This document shows, piece after piece, positions 17,143 to 25,934 of a stretch of DNA of 64,000 bases (position 1 is its first letter; each line of letters opens with the position of its first letter). Under the pieces are notes generated by a model. The model saw nothing but the letters and a program-made list of their open reading frames with translations, ran no database searches and was not told the DNA's origin. The position numbers and the translations under genes are program-made. Source of the stretch: Pseudobdellovibrionaceae bacterium (GTDB lineage Bacteria > Bdellovibrionota > Bdellovibrionia > Bdellovibrionales > UBA1609). The stretch covers positions 372,001 through 436,000 of the forward strand of contig JACKAM010000004.1 of NCBI GenBank assembly GCA_020635075.1, read 5' to 3'.

Positions 17143-19904
17143 GCCAGAGCCTCAACACACTTGGGGCAAACATCTGGAAAGCGGCTGTCCTTGCCCGTGT
17201 CCACACTGTAGTGCCAGCAGCGGACGCACTTGTCACCTTGGGCGCGAACCGCGTCGATCTTCCTCTCCTTACCTTCCTGAATTTTCACATTGGAGACAAT
17301 GAGAAATTCACGGAGGTCCTTCTGATACTGCTCAAGCACTTTGAAGACTGGTCCTTCGGCTGTAATTGTTAGCTCGGCGTCAAGGCTGGAGCCGATCACT
17401 TTGTTTTTGCGTAGGTCTTCGAGCACCTTTGAGGTTTGGGATCGAACTTCCAGAAGGGTGGCAAATTTGTCCGTGAGTCCCTCTTTTGTCCACTCGGGAT
17501 TCACCTGAGGAAAGTCACACAGGAAAATGCTTTCATGCTCCTTGCCAGGCAAAAACTCATAACCCTCCTCAGCTAAAAAGGACACAATCGGCGCCATCAG
17601 AATGAGAGTCTTCTCAGTCAGTTCATAGATCACGGTTTGAGCCGCCCGGCGATGAATGCCGTCTGTCTTCCAGGTGTAAAGCCGATCCTTCAGCACATCC
17701 AAATAGGTGGCCGATAGCTCAACGGTGAAGAAGTTATTGAGAGCGTGGTAAACCTTGTAAAAATCGTAGTTGTCATAAGCTGACCGAACCTTGCCAACCA
17801 AATCATTCAGTCGAACCAGAGCCCACTGATCAAGTTCGGGCATATCCTTAAAGGCCACGCGATCTTTGCCAGGATTAAAATCATCCAGGTTCCCCAGCAT
17901 AAAGCGTATGGTATTGCGGAATCGGCGGTAGGTCTCGGTCACCCGTTGAAAGATCTCATCGCCAATATTGACGTCCTGACCGTAGTCTTCATAGGCCACC
18001 CACAAACGCAGGATCTCGGCCCCAGATTTATTGATCACTTGGGCTGGGTCAATCACATTGCCCTGGGATTTGCTCATCTTATACCCTGAAGCATCGGTCA
18101 CAAAGCCATGGGTGACCAGAGCTTTGTAGGGGGGCTTTCCCACCGAGGCAATGGCTGACATCAGGCTAGTCTGAAACCATCCGCGATGCTGGTCGCTGCC
18201 CTCAAGATAGATGTCAGCCGGAAAAGCCAGCTTGTCCCGCTTGCGCTGAACGGCCGAGTGGCAGACGCCACTGTCAAACCACACATCGAGAATGTCCTGC
18301 CCTTTGGTGAATTCGCTACCACCGCACTTGGCGCAGATCTTCCCTCGCAGGAATTCACTGGCTTTGCGGTTATGATAGGCGTCGATACCTTCGCCCGAAG
18401 ACTCCATCACATCGGCGATGCGTCTCATGACTTCACTGTCGGCTAAAGCCTCGTCGCACTTGTTGCAGTAGAATACGGGGATGGGAACTCCCCAAATCCT
18501 CTGTCGGCTTAAACACCAGTCTGGAGAATTGGCAATCATCGAAGTCAGTCGCTGAATACCCCAGCCGGGAAAGTACTTAATGTCTTTCTCGGCGGCGCTA
18601 AGAGCCATTTGGCGGACAGGATATTTTTCGTCATCCATGCGCACAAACCACTGGGGGGTGGAGCGAAAAATCAAAGGCGTCTTGGACCTCGGATTGTGAG
18701 GGTAGCTGTGAGTGATCTCTTTGTGGGCCAACAAGTGTCCAGACTTCTGTAAGTCTTCGACAATTACCTTGTTGCCTTCCCAGATCTTGATGCCCTTATA
18801 CATGGGCACTTCGTCAGTAAAACGTCCGGCCACATCAACGGGACTGTGAACTGGCAATCCATACTTGAGACCGACTTGGTAATCCTCAAGACCGTGACCA
18901 GGGGCTGTGTGGACACAGCCTGTGCCGGCCTCAAGAGTCACGTGGTCACCAATCATCACCAAGGAATCCCGACCCATAAAAGGATGATCGGCCTTCATGT
19001 TTTCAAACTCACTGCCCTTGATGGTCTTGGTCGGATTAAGGCTGAGTCCCGTGTCTTGTTCAACGGCTTCTTTTAGGTCTTCAGCGATGATCAAATACTC
19101 GGAGCCAGTGTCATAAAGATTGTAGGAGAAGTTCTCGTGAACGCAGATCCCGTAGTTGGCAGGAAGTGTCCACGGAGTGGTCGTCCAGATGACAAAGGAC
19201 ACGGGTTTATCGGGAGCCCCCAGCTTCTCAAGCCCTTTGGTTACCGGAAATTTCACATAGATGGAGGGGCTCTTGTGATCGTGATACTCCACTTCGGCCG
19301 CAGCCAATGCTGTCTGCAGGGCGGGACACCAGTAGACCGGCTTTTCACCCCGGTAAAGAACGCCATTGTCGAGAATTTGCGCTAACACCCGCACTTCTTC
19401 CGATTCGTACTCCGGCTGTAGAGTGAGATAAGGGTTGTCCCAGTCGGCCAAGACACCCAAGCGGACAAATTGTTCTTTTTGTTTTTCCACCCAACTCAGG
19501 GCTTCCTCTCGGCACAGCTGGCGAACTTCGCTGTCCGGGGTCTCCTCGCGCTTTTTGCCAAGTTTTTTTGTAACGTTCAGTTCAATCGGCAAACCATGAC
19601 AGTCCCATCCAGGAATAAATGCGGCCTGGTAGCCAGACATATTGCGGTACTTAATGACAATGTCCTTAAGTACCTTGTTCAGGACGTGGCCCAAATGCAA
19701 GTTGCCATTGGCGTAGGGAGGCCCATCCGGCATGACATACAGAGGACGGCCTTCATTCTTCTTGATGATCTTTTGATAGAGCTCGTTCTTGTTCCACTCA
19801 CTAATGCGTGCGGGTTCCGTCTGGGGGAGATTTCCCTTCATGGGAAAATCAGTCTTAGGTAAATGGATGGAGTCTTTATAGGTGTCAGCGACTTTGTCGG
19901 CCAC
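17139..19904 (-). CDS. ileS: Isoleucyl-tRNA synthetase
   Basis: IleS charges tRNA-Ile and edits misactivated valine. GTG at 19904 is preferred over TTG at 19964 because GAGGATC lies just upstream; this gives 921 residues, a normal bacterial length. The class I motifs are PYANGNLHLGH (HIGH) and KMSKSQGN (KMSKS). The connective editing domain (WTTTPWTLPANYG, GTGCVHTAPGHGLEDY) is present. The C-terminal zinc finger has CVRCWHYS and CPKCVEAL. It is the first gene of the ileS-lspA-lgt operon. Confidence 0.96.
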   Translation of the reverse strand: MADKVADTYKDSIHLPKTDFPMKGNLPQTEPARISEWNKNELYQKIIKKNEGRPLYVMPDGPPYANGNLHLGHVLNKVLKDIVIKYRNMSGYQAAFIPGWDCHGLPIELNVTKKLGKKREETPDSEVRQLCREEALSWVEKQKEQFVRLGVLADWDNPYLTLQPEYESEEVRVLAQILDNGVLYRGEKPVYWCPALQTALAAAEVEYHDHKSPSIYVKFPVTKGLEKLGAPDKPVSFVIWTTTPWTLPANYGICVHENFSYNLYDTGSEYLIIAEDLKEAVEQDTGLSLNPTKTIKGSEFENMKADHPFMGRDSLVMIGDHVTLEAGTGCVHTAPGHGLEDYQVGLKYGLPVHSPVDVAGRFTDEVPMYKGIKIWEGNKVIVEDLQKSGHLLAHKEITHSYPHNPRSKTPLIFRSTPQWFVRMDDEKYPVRQMALSAAEKDIKYFPGWGIQRLTSMIANSPDWCLSRQRIWGVPIPVFYCNKCDEALADSEVMRRIADVMESSGEGIDAYHNRKASEFLRGKICAKCGGSEFTKGQDILDVWFDSGVCHSAVQRKRDKLAFPADIYLEGSDQHRGWFQTSLMSAIASVGKPPYKALVTHGFVTDASGYKMSKSQGNVIDPAQVINKSGAEILRLWVAYEDYGQDVNIGDEIFQRVTETYRRFRNTIRFMLGNLDDFNPGKDRVAFKDMPELDQWALVRLNDLVGKVRSAYDNYDFYKVYHALNNFFTVELSATYLDVLKDRLYTWKTDGIHRRAAQTVIYELTEKTLILMAPIVSFLAEEGYEFLPGKEHESIFLCDFPQVNPEWTKEGLTDKFATLLEVRSQTSKVLEDLRKNKVIGSSLDAELTITAEGPVFKVLEQYQKDLREFLIVSNVKIQEGKERKIDAVRAQGDKCVRCWHYSVDTGKDSRFPDVCPKCVEALA

Positions 19905-20010
19905 GGGATCCTCGCTTGTGCCTTGTCTCACAGACAGTGAGCTCTTCTTAGTGTTGAATCTCAATAAGCTAGAATATTAGGTGCGCCTTGTCAATGAATG
20001 GGCCGGGTCA

Positions 20011-20772
20011 TCAGGGGAGGATATTGCGAAGTCTGTCGTATCCGAGGCTCACCAACATTCGCAGAGCCTCGCTCTCAGAGCTTAGGTTCATGCGGGCTTG
20101 TACCCGACGAATGGCCTCATAGCTGCGGCCGTCGAGCTGCAGGGGCTGCTGGGGTCGAGGGGCTGGAGCCTGTTGTTGGGGTGGAGGAAAGCTCCCTTCG
20201 GTCAGGTAGGGGTCCTCATCATAGAAATAAGCCCGGTAGGCCGGTGAGGGCTCGCTGTAGTTTCCGGGTTGGGGATAGGCGACCTGGGCTACCGGTGGCG
20301 GCTGAGGGGCCGGGTTTTGTGGGGGAGCCATCTGAGGAGCTGGAGCCGGTTGGGATATGCGAGCAGCTTCCACGGGCGGAGCCGTTGGCGTCTGTTGCTG
20401 TGGAGGCCGAGTTGTCCGCGGCGGAGCCTGCTGAGCCTGTGGTGCTTGCTGACTGCGAGGCGCTGGCTGTTGTTGTACCGGAGCCTGCGGTGCTTGTTGT
20501 TGGGCCTTTTTGCCGTCATCAAACTCAAGCATCCCTTTGGAAAGATCGGCCAAAGTTTTTTTAAAATCTTGGGTGGATCTTGGCGCCTCAGTTTCCAGAT
20601 CAGTTTTAAAAACATCCAAGCCGTGGCGAACGGCATGAAGATACAAACTTACCAAAGCATCTGGGTTCTTCGCCCGATCTTTGATTTCCTGGGGTTGACT
20701 GCGGAGCCACAAAAAAGCCTGTGACAAAGTCTCCCGGGTGTAAGCCTGTGGTGCTGTTTTAATATCTGTCAT
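20011..20772 (-). CDS. Pro/Gln-rich protein with a helical C-terminal domain
   Basis: From ATG at 20772 the product is 253 residues (an upstream in-frame start at 20811 is possible). Residues 1-95 are helical and charged. Residues 96-205 are a Pro/Gln/Ala-rich disordered linker with repeated APQ/QQ/PP blocks. The last 45 residues (SYEAIRRVQARMNLSSESEALRML in two parts, then VSLGYDRLRNILP) look like a ribbon-helix-helix or short helical DNA-binding fold. No signal peptide. It follows the NtrC gene after 239 bases. Role unknown; a regulator or scaffold is possible. Confidence 0.7.
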   Translation of the reverse strand: MTDIKTAPQAYTRETLSQAFLWLRSQPQEIKDRAKNPDALVSLYLHAVRHGLDVFKTDLETEAPRSTQDFKKTLADLSKGMLEFDDGKKAQQQAPQAPVQQQPAPRSQQAPQAQQAPPRTTRPPQQQTPTAPPVEAARISQPAPAPQMAPPQNPAPQPPPVAQVAYPQPGNYSEPSPAYRAYFYDEDPYLTEGSFPPPQQQAPAPRPQQPLQLDGRSYEAIRRVQARMNLSSESEALRMLVSLGYDRLRNILP

Positions 20773-20879
20773 GGAGCCGAGCACACTAAGGCATCTTTTG
20801 GGTTCTATCAAATGGAAAAATAACTGGTTAAAATCACGAGGAAAAATACCCCGATAATATTATCTATTGGTTCTTGACA

Positions 20880-20903
20880 AGGGCAGGACGGGTAGCCCTG
20901 CCC
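20880..20903 (-). terminator. GC-rich hairpin after the NtrC regulator gene
   Basis: GGGCAGG (20881-20887) pairs with CCTGCCC (20896-20902) shortly after the regulator stop at 20919. On the minus strand only TTGTC follows, so it is a weak intrinsic terminator. It would end the maturase-peptide-kinase-regulator operon. Confidence 0.4.
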
Positions 20904-20918
20904 CGTGAAGAGGCTGTT

Positions 20919-22403
20919 TTACTCAGCGTAATCTTTGGCCACAATCCCGTATTTTTCAATTTTCCGTAACAGGGTTTTCTTGGGAATATTGGCGTGGAGC
21001 GCCGTCTGGTTGATCCGGCCTTTAAATGTTTTCAGGGCCTTGATGATAAACTCTTTTTCGAAGGCTTCTTTGTGACGATTGAAATCCAGAGTATCCCCAG
21101 AAATAGTCACAATGTCTTCGCTGTCGCTATCGGCTTCGTCTATGGCGCCGTTGCCGTTGCCGTTGCCGTTGCCGTTTCCACCGGCCGCCATCGGCGCAAG
21201 GATTTCAATCTGGTGAGAGTCCAAATCAATCCCTGTGGCGCGCAAGAAGGGCTCAGGGAAAGAGTGAATGGTCAGTTGATTGGACTCCTCAAGAATAAAG
21301 GCGTGCTCAATCACATTCTCCAATTCTCGGATATTTCCGGGCCAGTTGTACTTCTTAAGTGCCGCCATCGCTGAGGGTGTTGTGCCAATGATCTTTTTGC
21401 CATGAGCCTGATTGAACTTTTTGACGAAGGTATTGACTAGGTGATCAATGTCCTCGCTTCTCTCCGCCAGTGACGGCAGAAAGATGGGCATGACATTCAG
21501 ACGGTAGTAAAGGTCCTCGCGAAAGGTTCCTTTTTTAATCATGTCCTCAAGGGGACGGTTGGTCGCAGCAATAATCCGCACGTTAGTCTCAATCTCCCGG
21601 TTGGCGCCCACGGGTGTGAACATCTTCTCCTGGAGCACCCGCAGGAGTTTAACCTGCATCAATATGGGCATATCACCCACTTCGTCCAGAAAGACGGTGC
21701 CGCCTTCGGCGTATTGAAACTTTCCAATTTTGCGTTGATCCGCACCGGTAAAGGCCCCCTTTTCGTGACCAAAGAGCTCACTCTCAAATAGGTTTTCCGG
21801 AATGGCCGAACAGTTGAGGGCCACAAACTTGCCCTCTTTGTTGCCACTATTGTGGTGAATCGCCCGCGCCACCAGTTCTTTACCAGTTCCCGAAGCTCCG
21901 CGAATCAAAACCGGAGTGTCCACTTTGGAGAGGCGGTTAATGATATTGTAGACCTTCTGCATTTGAGCCGTATTGCCGATGATCTTGCGTCCGGATTCAT
22001 GAAGAATGGGGGCGCTCGCCGCCACATCCGAAATCAGGTTGTGGGCCATACTGGCCTTTTCCACCATGCTGACCAACTCTTCCCCTTTGACGGGCTTGGA
22101 AACATAATTGTAAGCCCCATCACGAACCGCTTGAACCGCGTCATCAATAGTCGCATAGGCAGTCATGATAATCACAATAATCGAGGGGTCGTGTTCCTTA
22201 ATTGCCTTCAAAGCCTCAAGGCCCGACATGCGAGGCATGTCCACATCAAGAAGAACGGCATTGTAGCGGGTTTCCTTGACCTTCTCGACGGCGTTCATTC
22301 CGTCAAAGGCCTCGTCCACCTCAAATTTGCCGGCGGCTTGCAGTGTGGACTTCACGGATAGGCGCAACCCGGAGTCATCATCTACAACCAAAATTTTAAA
22401 CAT
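20919..22403 (-). CDS. NtrC-family sigma-54-dependent response regulator
   Basis: The 494-residue protein has three parts. The receiver domain (1-120) has acidic pocket D8/D9, phosphoacceptor D53 (VLLDVDMPRMSG) and K103. The AAA+ domain has Walker A GASGTGKE at 169-176, the sigma-54 contact loop GAFTGA at 216-221 and Walker B VFLDEVGDM at 237-245. The C-terminus has a Fis-type helix-turn-helix (INQTALHANIPKKTLLRKIEKYG). A Gly/Asn linker (GNGNGNGNGN) encoded by a five-copy hexanucleotide lies before the C-terminal domain. It begins 12 bases after the kinase gene, in the same operon as the radical SAM maturase. That operon has a sigma-54 promoter, so it may activate its own operon. Confidence 0.95.
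   Translation of the reverse strand: MFKILVVDDDSGLRLSVKSTLQAAGKFEVDEAFDGMNAVEKVKETRYNAVLLDVDMPRMSGLEALKAIKEHDPSIIVIIMTAYATIDDAVQAVRDGAYNYVSKPVKGEELVSMVEKASMAHNLISDVAASAPILHESGRKIIGNTAQMQKVYNIINRLSKVDTPVLIRGASGTGKELVARAIHHNSGNKEGKFVALNCSAIPENLFESELFGHEKGAFTGADQRKIGKFQYAEGGTVFLDEVGDMPILMQVKLLRVLQEKMFTPVGANREIETNVRIIAATNRPLEDMIKKGTFREDLYYRLNVMPIFLPSLAERSEDIDHLVNTFVKKFNQAHGKKIIGTTPSAMAALKKYNWPGNIRELENVIEHAFILEESNQLTIHSFPEPFLRATGIDLDSHQIEILAPMAAGGNGNGNGNGNGAIDEADSDSEDIVTISGDTLDFNRHKEAFEKEFIIKALKTFKGRINQTALHANIPKKTLLRKIEKYGIVAKDYAE
21147..21176 (+). repeat. Five-copy GCCGTT hexanucleotide repeat in the NtrC linker
   Basis: Five perfect GCCGTT units, read on the minus strand as AACGGC, encode the GNGN stretch of the regulator's linker. 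A gain or loss of units keeps the frame and would only change linker length. Confidence 0.85.
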
Positions 22404-22414
22404 GACCTTCTCCT

Positions 22415-24304
22415 TTAATGTGACAGTGACATAAGCTCGCTATTTTCTAAATCCATTGGCAGTTCAACTGTAAAGGTTGAACCCTTCCCAAGCTGACTTT
22501 CAACTGAAATCCGTCCGCGATGCAGTTCAACAAAGTATCGCGACAAATAGAGACCAAGTCCCGATCCCTTGACCGGCGAGTTCTTAACTGCATAGCTGCG
22601 GTAAAACTTCTCAAACACATTGGGCAGATCCTCAGGAGGAATTCCAATCCCCTGGTCCGCTACCTGAACAACAATACGGCCGTTGATTTCCTCGGTGCTG
22701 ACCAAAATCTTTGAGTCCTCAGGGCTGTACTTGATGGCATTCTCCACAAGATTCGTAAACACTTGGCGCACAAGGTCCTCATCCAGCTTGATGCTGAACA
22801 TGGGTTCAAACTCAGAAATAATCTTAATGTTCTTCTTGGCTGCCAGGTACTCACTTTTCTGGATAATCTCAGCCAGCAGAGTGTTCACGTCTTTACTGTG
22901 AAGCTCCAGCTTGATCTCTTTAGACTCAATACGGCCAAGGCTGAGAATAGAACCAATAAAATCCGACAACTCTTCACTGGACTTGTGAATGCGGTCCAGA
23001 GCTTCCTTCTGCCCCGAGCTCAAGGGGTTGTTGTCAGACTTCACCATGTCCGTCATCCCCTGGATCCGCGCCAGAGGAGTCTTCAAATCATGGGACATCA
23101 TGCGCAGAAAGTTGCTCTTGAGCTCTTCCACCTGGGTGAGCAGACGGTTGCGCTGATAGTACTCCCAACTGCGCCGGTTCTCCATGATGAGGCGGTAAGG
23201 AATAAAAAAGTAATAACAAATAAAGATGGCCAACAGCGGGTGGGCCATGCCGATCCAAAAAGAAAACAACACAAACGACAAATAACAAACCAGAGAAAAG
23301 GAAATCATGGTGGCAATTAGAATGCCCAAGCCACGAGCTGGGCGCACAGTCAGCACCACATAAACAGTCAAAATGGAAATAAGGGCTGTCAGCAGCAGAT
23401 CCAACCAGCGGTTGGCCTTTATGGGCGCCGAATTTAGAATCAATGTGTCGGTCATGTTGGCGTGCATTTCCAGAGTGCTCATGGCGACGATCTCTCGGGA
23501 GAAGGGTGTACGGATGTAATCCGAGGAAGACATCACGGTATCAGCGCCAATAAAGACGATCTTGTCCCTAAACGTATCCGGCTGGAACTTGCCCTGAAGA
23601 ATATCGACAAAGGAAAGAGGTTTGTAGGTATTGGAAGGCCTGAAATCGATATAGGCCTGATAAGTGCCGAGGAACTCAAAAAGCCCACTGTACAGCTTCT
23701 GCGCTTTGGCCTCATCGTGGCTAAGCCCGTTGTAGCTACTGGCCAGGACAGCATGAAGGCTGGGTGAGTTATGATAAGAAAAAATCAAACGCCTGGTCAC
23801 ATCATCTTTGGCGAAAATCTTTTGGTCCGAAGTTTTAGGACCAGGCATGACGGTGAGGTTTTCCAGTGGAGGATCGAGCCTGAGCTGATCTTCCTGTCCT
23901 TTGATGGGCAGGCGGTTGGCAGCGACAAAGAACTGATTCAAAGTTTGCGCTGACTCACCAAGAAGCCGCATTTCCTCGTAGGTGCCATCAATTTCGTTGG
24001 GTGGATTGACGTAGACCACGGCCCGGGGGTGTACCGCTGCCAGGCGATTTAACAGGTGAACGTGATCCATCGCATTTGGATCACGTTTGAGGGCTTCGAC
24101 CGTCGCTGGATCAATGGCGATGGTCACGATGTGGCCCGAGGTAGGAGTCATGGGCTTACTCTGCACCCGAAGGTCGTAGGTCCATGACTCCAGATAATCG
24201 AGATCAAACTGGCACAACAGCACGGCAATGCCGAGCGCAAGGGTGATCCGCAATATACGAATCAACCACTCTTTATGCTTTTGTGCCAATCTAAATAGCT
24301 TCAA
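22415..24304 (-). CDS. CHASE2-domain sensor histidine kinase
   Basis: The 629-residue protein has an N-terminal membrane helix (about 15-32), a periplasmic CHASE2 domain (about 40-295, with HIVTIAIDPATVEAL and DKIVFIGADTVMSSSDY), three further helices (about 300-370), then a HisKA domain with phosphoacceptor H405 (LRMMSHDLKTPLARIQG) and an HATPase domain (VFTNLVENAIKYSPED, ADQGIGIPPEDLPNVFEKF, GSGLGLYLSRYF). It senses an unknown extracytoplasmic signal and phosphorylates the NtrC regulator that starts 12 bases later. The start is TTG at 24304 with GAGGAAG upstream, 14 bases after a small peptide gene in the same operon. A modified form of that peptide is an obvious candidate for the signal, by inference. 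Confidence 0.93.
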   Translation of the reverse strand: MKLFRLAQKHKEWLIRILRITLALGIAVLLCQFDLDYLESWTYDLRVQSKPMTPTSGHIVTIAIDPATVEALKRDPNAMDHVHLLNRLAAVHPRAVVYVNPPNEIDGTYEEMRLLGESAQTLNQFFVAANRLPIKGQEDQLRLDPPLENLTVMPGPKTSDQKIFAKDDVTRRLIFSYHNSPSLHAVLASSYNGLSHDEAKAQKLYSGLFEFLGTYQAYIDFRPSNTYKPLSFVDILQGKFQPDTFRDKIVFIGADTVMSSSDYIRTPFSREIVAMSTLEMHANMTDTLILNSAPIKANRWLDLLLTALISILTVYVVLTVRPARGLGILIATMISFSLVCYLSFVLFSFWIGMAHPLLAIFICYYFFIPYRLIMENRRSWEYYQRNRLLTQVEELKSNFLRMMSHDLKTPLARIQGMTDMVKSDNNPLSSGQKEALDRIHKSSEELSDFIGSILSLGRIESKEIKLELHSKDVNTLLAEIIQKSEYLAAKKNIKIISEFEPMFSIKLDEDLVRQVFTNLVENAIKYSPEDSKILVSTEEINGRIVVQVADQGIGIPPEDLPNVFEKFYRSYAVKNSPVKGSGLGLYLSRYFVELHRGRISVESQLGKGSTFTVELPMDLENSELMSLSH

Positions 24305-24318
24305 TCAACTTCCTCTTT

Positions 24319-24453
24319 TCAGGTTCCCAGCGGGATACAACCCGGATTAGGACCACTTTTGATGACGGATGATTTGTCAGAGCCGTCGCTGTTTGCGCCT
24401 TTACCCTTGGTGTCTTCACCAGACTTGGCGTTTAACTTCTTTATGTGCTTCAT
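24319..24453 (-). CDS. 44-residue peptide, candidate RiPP precursor
   Basis: ATG at 24453 has a strong Shine-Dalgarno (AGGGGG, four bases upstream) inside the end of the radical SAM maturase gene, and its frame overlaps the maturase by 38 bases in another reading frame. The product starts MKHIKKLNAKSGEDTKGK, continues with a Gly/Ser/Asp/Lys-rich hydrophilic part and ends SGPNPGCIPLGT. It has one cysteine (Cys39), three prolines near it and no signal peptide. Charged leaders with a short distinct C-terminal core are typical of peptide substrates of SPASM radical SAM enzymes. The position directly between maturase and kinase supports that role. The function is inferred; no named peptide family was recognised. 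Confidence 0.7.
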   Translation of the reverse strand: MKHIKKLNAKSGEDTKGKGANSDGSDKSSVIKSGPNPGCIPLGT

Positions 24454-25756
24454 AGGACCCCCTACTTTGCTGAGACTTGGTTAACTCCATTGCTAAATAC
24501 TGAACACTCAGGGCCGCTAACCCCCGAATGCGATCACAAAAGTAATGATCCCGCAGGTTGGTCTGGCCGGTCTTGGTGCGAAAGACCGAGGCACAACCGC
24601 CCCCACAGAGATTTTTGGCCCAGCAGGTCTGGCAGTCGTGCCGGGCGGTTAAGGCTTCAGACCACTCCTGGCGCTTGGATTCATCCAGGCGGTCACCTTG
24701 TCCTAGTTTTTCTTTCTCGTCACCCGAAAACCAATTGCAGGCGTAAAGACCTCCACTGGTATCGGCGTGAATAAAGCTCTTTCCGGCGCCACAGAAATTC
24801 TCGACCGGATGGCCACTATCTAAGGCGCGAAGGAATCTGCCAAAGGGCTGAATGCGAGCCAGGCCATTGATGCCATCGGCGCGGAAGACCCGTTCGGCCA
24901 AAACCGCCATTTCCCGCAGGTAAATGGGCGAGGCCTTGTGGTCATCATCACCGGCTGCAAAGCCAAAATTGTAGAGATCAAAATCAAACTGGCGCAAATA
25001 AGAATAGGTTCCCAAAATATCCAGGTGATGGGAGCCCATCACCGCATTCACATGCAGGGAGCGCAGTCCCTGCCGTACGCGTAAAAGCTCTTTCAGGCCT
25101 CTCAGCACTTCAGGAGACGAAGCTCCACCCTTGCGTGTGGGGCGGAGACGATCCTGCACTTTGGGATCACCATCGAGGCTCAAGGTCACCTGGTAATTTT
25201 GTTCGGCCAAAAAGTCAGCCACAGCCGTACTGACGCGCGTACCATTGGTGACCAGGGAGAATTGAATCTCCACGCCTTGGGCGCTGGCAAGTTCAGTTGC
25301 TCTTTGGGCAATCTTCTTCATCTCATCGGCGTAAAGCAGAGGTTCGCCGCCCACAAACTGCAGGCGAAACACATCGCCCCTGCTCAGTCGCGTAATAAAA
25401 AAGCGTAGCTGTTTTTCTACAATGTCCAAATCAGCGCGCGCTTTGCCGGAACCATAGGTGCCATCACCATCGGCTCCGCAGTAGGTGCAACGTAGGTCAC
25501 AGACCTGAGCCAGGTTCAAAGAGAATTCGCGAATGGTGTGGGTTGTTGGGTTGGTCTGAGAAGCGAGAGGGCCGGTCTCTTGACTCCAGCGCTTCAGCTC
25601 CAGGTGAGCTGTGGTTTCCCACTGATCGGAAGCGTTCATGGCTTCCCAAGCTTCTTCGTCCAAAGTGGCGATCTCCAGGTTTTGGGTGTTAAATCCCATC
25701 ACCTGGCCGGTGGGCCCTCTAAAGGCTACAATGTCTTGGTAACGCCGTAAGTTCAC
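24416..25756 (-). CDS. Radical SAM/SPASM peptide maturase
   Basis: GTG at 25756 is preferred: AGGGG lies six bases upstream and both follow the predicted sigma-54 start site; a longer frame reaches TTG 25780. The product is 446 residues. After an 80-residue N-terminal part (with IATLDEEAWEAMN, as in other SPASM enzymes) comes the radical SAM cluster CDLRCTYC at 86-93 and GGEPLLY. The C-terminal SPASM region has NFCGAGK, ACNWF, CQTCWAKNLCGGGC and a final YFCDR, enough for two auxiliary Fe-S clusters. Such enzymes make thioether or carbon cross-links in ribosomal peptides, or modify enzyme side chains. The next gene, overlapping by 38 bases, encodes a 44-residue peptide that fits as substrate. 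Confidence 0.88.
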   Translation of the reverse strand: MNLRRYQDIVAFRGPTGQVMGFNTQNLEIATLDEEAWEAMNASDQWETTAHLELKRWSQETGPLASQTNPTTHTIREFSLNLAQVCDLRCTYCGADGDGTYGSGKARADLDIVEKQLRFFITRLSRGDVFRLQFVGGEPLLYADEMKKIAQRATELASAQGVEIQFSLVTNGTRVSTAVADFLAEQNYQVTLSLDGDPKVQDRLRPTRKGGASSPEVLRGLKELLRVRQGLRSLHVNAVMGSHHLDILGTYSYLRQFDFDLYNFGFAAGDDDHKASPIYLREMAVLAERVFRADGINGLARIQPFGRFLRALDSGHPVENFCGAGKSFIHADTSGGLYACNWFSGDEKEKLGQGDRLDESKRQEWSEALTARHDCQTCWAKNLCGGGCASVFRTKTGQTNLRDHYFCDRIRGLAALSVQYLAMELTKSQQSRGSYEAHKEVKRQVW

Positions 25757-25785
25757 GTGAGTCCCCTGGTTCGGTCCCAACAGAG

Positions 25786-25802
25786 AGCAATTATTCTGCC
25801 AG
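25786..25802 (-). promoter_or_regulatory. Sigma-54 promoter of the maturase-peptide-kinase-regulator operon
   Basis: On the minus strand CTGGCAG-AATAA-TTGCT matches the -24/-12 consensus YTGGCAC-N5-TTGCW, with the GG and GC pairs exactly 12 bases apart. The predicted start site is near 25775, leaving a short leader with AGGGG and the GTG start at 25756. The operon itself encodes an NtrC-family activator. No binding sites for that activator were identified in the 130 bases upstream. Confidence 0.75.
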
Positions 25803-25934
25803 AGTCAAAAGGTGACCAGATTCCTTCAGATCGAAATGATTAGGGTTTTAGGCCACCAGTCTCATGGGTGAGCCCCTTAACTGGCGCCATTTTTTACCTA
25901 CCCAGGGACGAAAAGTGTCAAAATGACACCATCC

